Below are positions 62,478-64,000 of a stretch of 64,000 bases of DNA, in pieces (position 1 is the stretch's first letter; each line of letters starts with the position of its first letter). This DNA comes from Halocaridina rubra (lineage: Eukaryota; Arthropoda; Malacostraca; Decapoda; Atyidae): the NCBI GenBank assembly GCA_037179515.1, contig JAXCGZ010005666.1:192501-256500 (forward strand). The letters run 5' to 3'. Both the position numbers and the translations under genes were made by a program. Below the pieces are notes generated by a model. It made no database searches. It saw only the letters and a program-made list of their open reading frames with translations, and was not told the DNA's origin.

Positions 62478-63577
62478 ATGAGGCAATCTCTGTCCCTAAC
62501 CCCCATCCAATGGTTGGAGGAGGGTGGTAGAGGATCTTTGGGGGCTGTAGCAGGAAGAGGAATGGCATTTAGAAGATTGAGCAAATAGTCAAGGAATTGG
62601 AGACCCTTGTAATAAACATTTATGATAAAATTTGAAATATGGACAGAGAAATGAAAGAGAGTGAAAACCTCAAAGAAGAAATAAGATTTTTGAAGGAAGC
62701 AAAAAAAGCACAAGGGCAAGAAATGAAAGAACTAGAAAACTAATAAAGATGCTGGAAGGGGAAAAGAGTGAACTAGAAACCAGAATTCCTAAACAAGGAC
62801 ATCAACAAACAGCTGAATGGCAACCTGAATGAATTAAATGCTAGTTTACTGCTCTCCTCTGAGAGAGACGAGATTGCAGCTTGGAATCTCGAGAAAAAAG
62901 GAAAACATCAAACTGTTTAGAAAGGAGTTTCAGGATCTGAATACAGACAATGATGCCATGAAAATTTCCTTTGCTGATGCGCTAAAGGGGAATGTGGCAG
63001 TAAAAGAGGCTGTAAAGATGGTGGCGCTGGAAAACATACAAACAGTTGACTATAAAGAGACAGTAAGTGAAAATATTAAAGATGTGATGGAAAGGGCTAA
63101 TCCACTGATTAAACAGGCACTTGATAAAGGGAAGACAGTGCTAATCTCAGGCATAAGCGAGTCCCAGGAGCCAACATGGCAGGGTAGATTTAAAAAAAGA
63201 ATTGGATTTTAGACCTTATAAGGAAACTTGGAGTATTACGTGCCCCTGAGGATATTGAAAACAATCACCAACTAGGTAAATATTCTAGATAGAGAAAGTA
63301 AAGACCAACAAAAGTAACCTTTGAGAGAGGGGACATATGTAGAGAAATATTGATGAGAAAAAAGGAGCCTAAATGACCTTCAAGAATTCAAAGAAGTGTT
63401 CATTAGATGACACAAAACACAGGAAAAAAATGGAAAGGATAAAAAAATTGTTGCAAGAGGCAAGAAGGTTAAATGAGGAAAGAAATGAAGAGAATAAAAA
63501 TTTTCATTTCAGAGTTATTCCAGACAAGGGGAGATAAAGAAGATAATTAAAGAAGATCAGGCGATGGGGCCTCATTG
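62478..63577 (+). pseudogene. CR1-like ORF1 of copy S, frameshifted
   Basis: Starts MRQSLSLTPIQWLEEGG, then several small indels break the coiled-coil part (62640-62830). A frame from 62838 to 63212 preserves KISFADALKGNVAVKEAVKM and QTVDYKETVSENIKDVMERA, then LISGISESQEPTWQGR. It stops at 63212 after an indel; further ORF1 peptides are readable to the stop at 63575-63577 (GPH then TGA). The comparable spot in copy C has TAA. Confidence 0.8.
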
Positions 63578-64000
63578 AGATTGTTATACACAAATGCTGA
63601 TGGATTAGCTTGAAAGGTAGTAGAATTAAAAGATAGGATTCACAACATTTAGTTAGATATAGTAGCAGTTACAGAGACTAAGTTCAGTGAGGACACAAAG
63701 AGCGTCACAGTTTTACCTAAGGGTTTCAGAATATTAAGGGTCGAAAGATCTGAGAGAACTGGTGGAGGGATAGCACTGCTCATAAGTGAAAGGTTTCAGG
63801 TTGAAGATATAAACTTTGCTATAGAAAGTGAGTTCAAGGAATTTCTTGTTGCTCGCATAAATAATGGGTCAGAGAGCATTATAATAAATGTTGTATACAA
63901 CCCACCAAGAAACCAACATAGGCTAGAAATTTATGTGGAAAGTTATATAGGTACTATTGAGGTCATAAACTCAGTTGTTAACATTGCAGGGGAGAGAAAA
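63578..64000 (+). pseudogene. CR1-like endonuclease start of copy S (partial)
   Basis: Reads LLYTNADGLA, then an in-frame TGA where other copies have a codon (near 63609-63611). It continues with VAVTETKFSEDTKSVTVLPK, RTGGGIALLISERFQVEDIN and VVYNPPRNQHRLEIYVESYI. The GDFN motif lies beyond the window. Confidence 0.8.

Larger units (their letters stand above)
62444..64000 (+). mobile_element. CR1-like LINE copy S, 5' region, cut by window end
   Basis: Starts with the 5' leader (TTTTGTGAAAGAAAAAACAT), with the ORF1 ATG at 62478. It continues through ORF1, the ORF1/ORF2 junction (GATGGGGCCTCATTGAGATT near 63562) and the endonuclease up to the window edge. The rest lies outside. It shows that the family's ORF1 start and 5' leader are conserved. 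Confidence 0.88.

Overview
This is non-coding, repeat-dominated DNA from an animal nuclear genome. It carries very long (TA)n arrays plus (TG)n, (GA)n and (AAT)n microsatellites, CR1-, RTE- and jockey-type LINEs in many broken copies, Ty3/gypsy LTR elements and tRNA-derived repeats. Nothing is bacterial, plasmid or viral. The combination suggests an arthropod, most likely a decapod crustacean, but that is inference from repeat style. I recognise no host gene with certainty; the best candidate is a possible promoter plus first exon near 55.84-55.90 kb.

Layout. 1-2.3 kb: (AT)n, then the 3' part of a decayed Ty3/gypsy element on the minus strand with a candidate short LTR. 2.3-14.5 kb: a CR1 fragment joined to a tandem array of about 273-bp tRNA-like units. 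That array is split by two insertions. The first is a complete 10.2-kb LTR retrotransposon (3158-13360) with 1.95-kb LTRs, a TGCAG target duplication, a tRNA-Lys-type primer site, a repeat-rich leader and an intact 1378-codon ORF. The ORF's domain order is protease, integrase, RT, RNase H, so integrase lies before RT (Gmr1-type order). The second is a 441-bp poly(A) retroposon with a 13-bp target duplication.

14.5-30.6 kb: about 16 kb of CR1-clade LINE copies. Two lie head-to-tail on the plus strand. They meet a chain of seven minus-strand copies in which each copy's (CA)n tail runs straight into the truncated 5' end of the next. This implies repeated insertion into (CA)n/(TG)n tracts. 30.6-41.5 kb: long (TA)n arrays holding a jockey-superfamily LINE, two RTE-type LINEs (one with a 16-bp target duplication), a detached 3' module of one RTE-type LINE, and a tRNA-derived SINE. 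43-52 kb: older and younger CR1 copies, some nested in opposite orientation. 52-56 kb: mostly unassigned DNA, microsatellites and the candidate exon. 56-64 kb: more CR1 copies at (TG)n tracts, ending in a 5' CR1 region cut by the window edge.

How it fits together: roughly half of the window is one CR1-like family of at least two ages. Its conserved 3' end (a stem-loop, then a 14-bp unit usually present twice, then CA repeats) and its junctions suggest a LINE that primes in CA/TG microsatellites and so builds nested arrays. The LTR element is young, since its LTRs are nearly identical, but it lacks a recognisable capsid and nucleocapsid.
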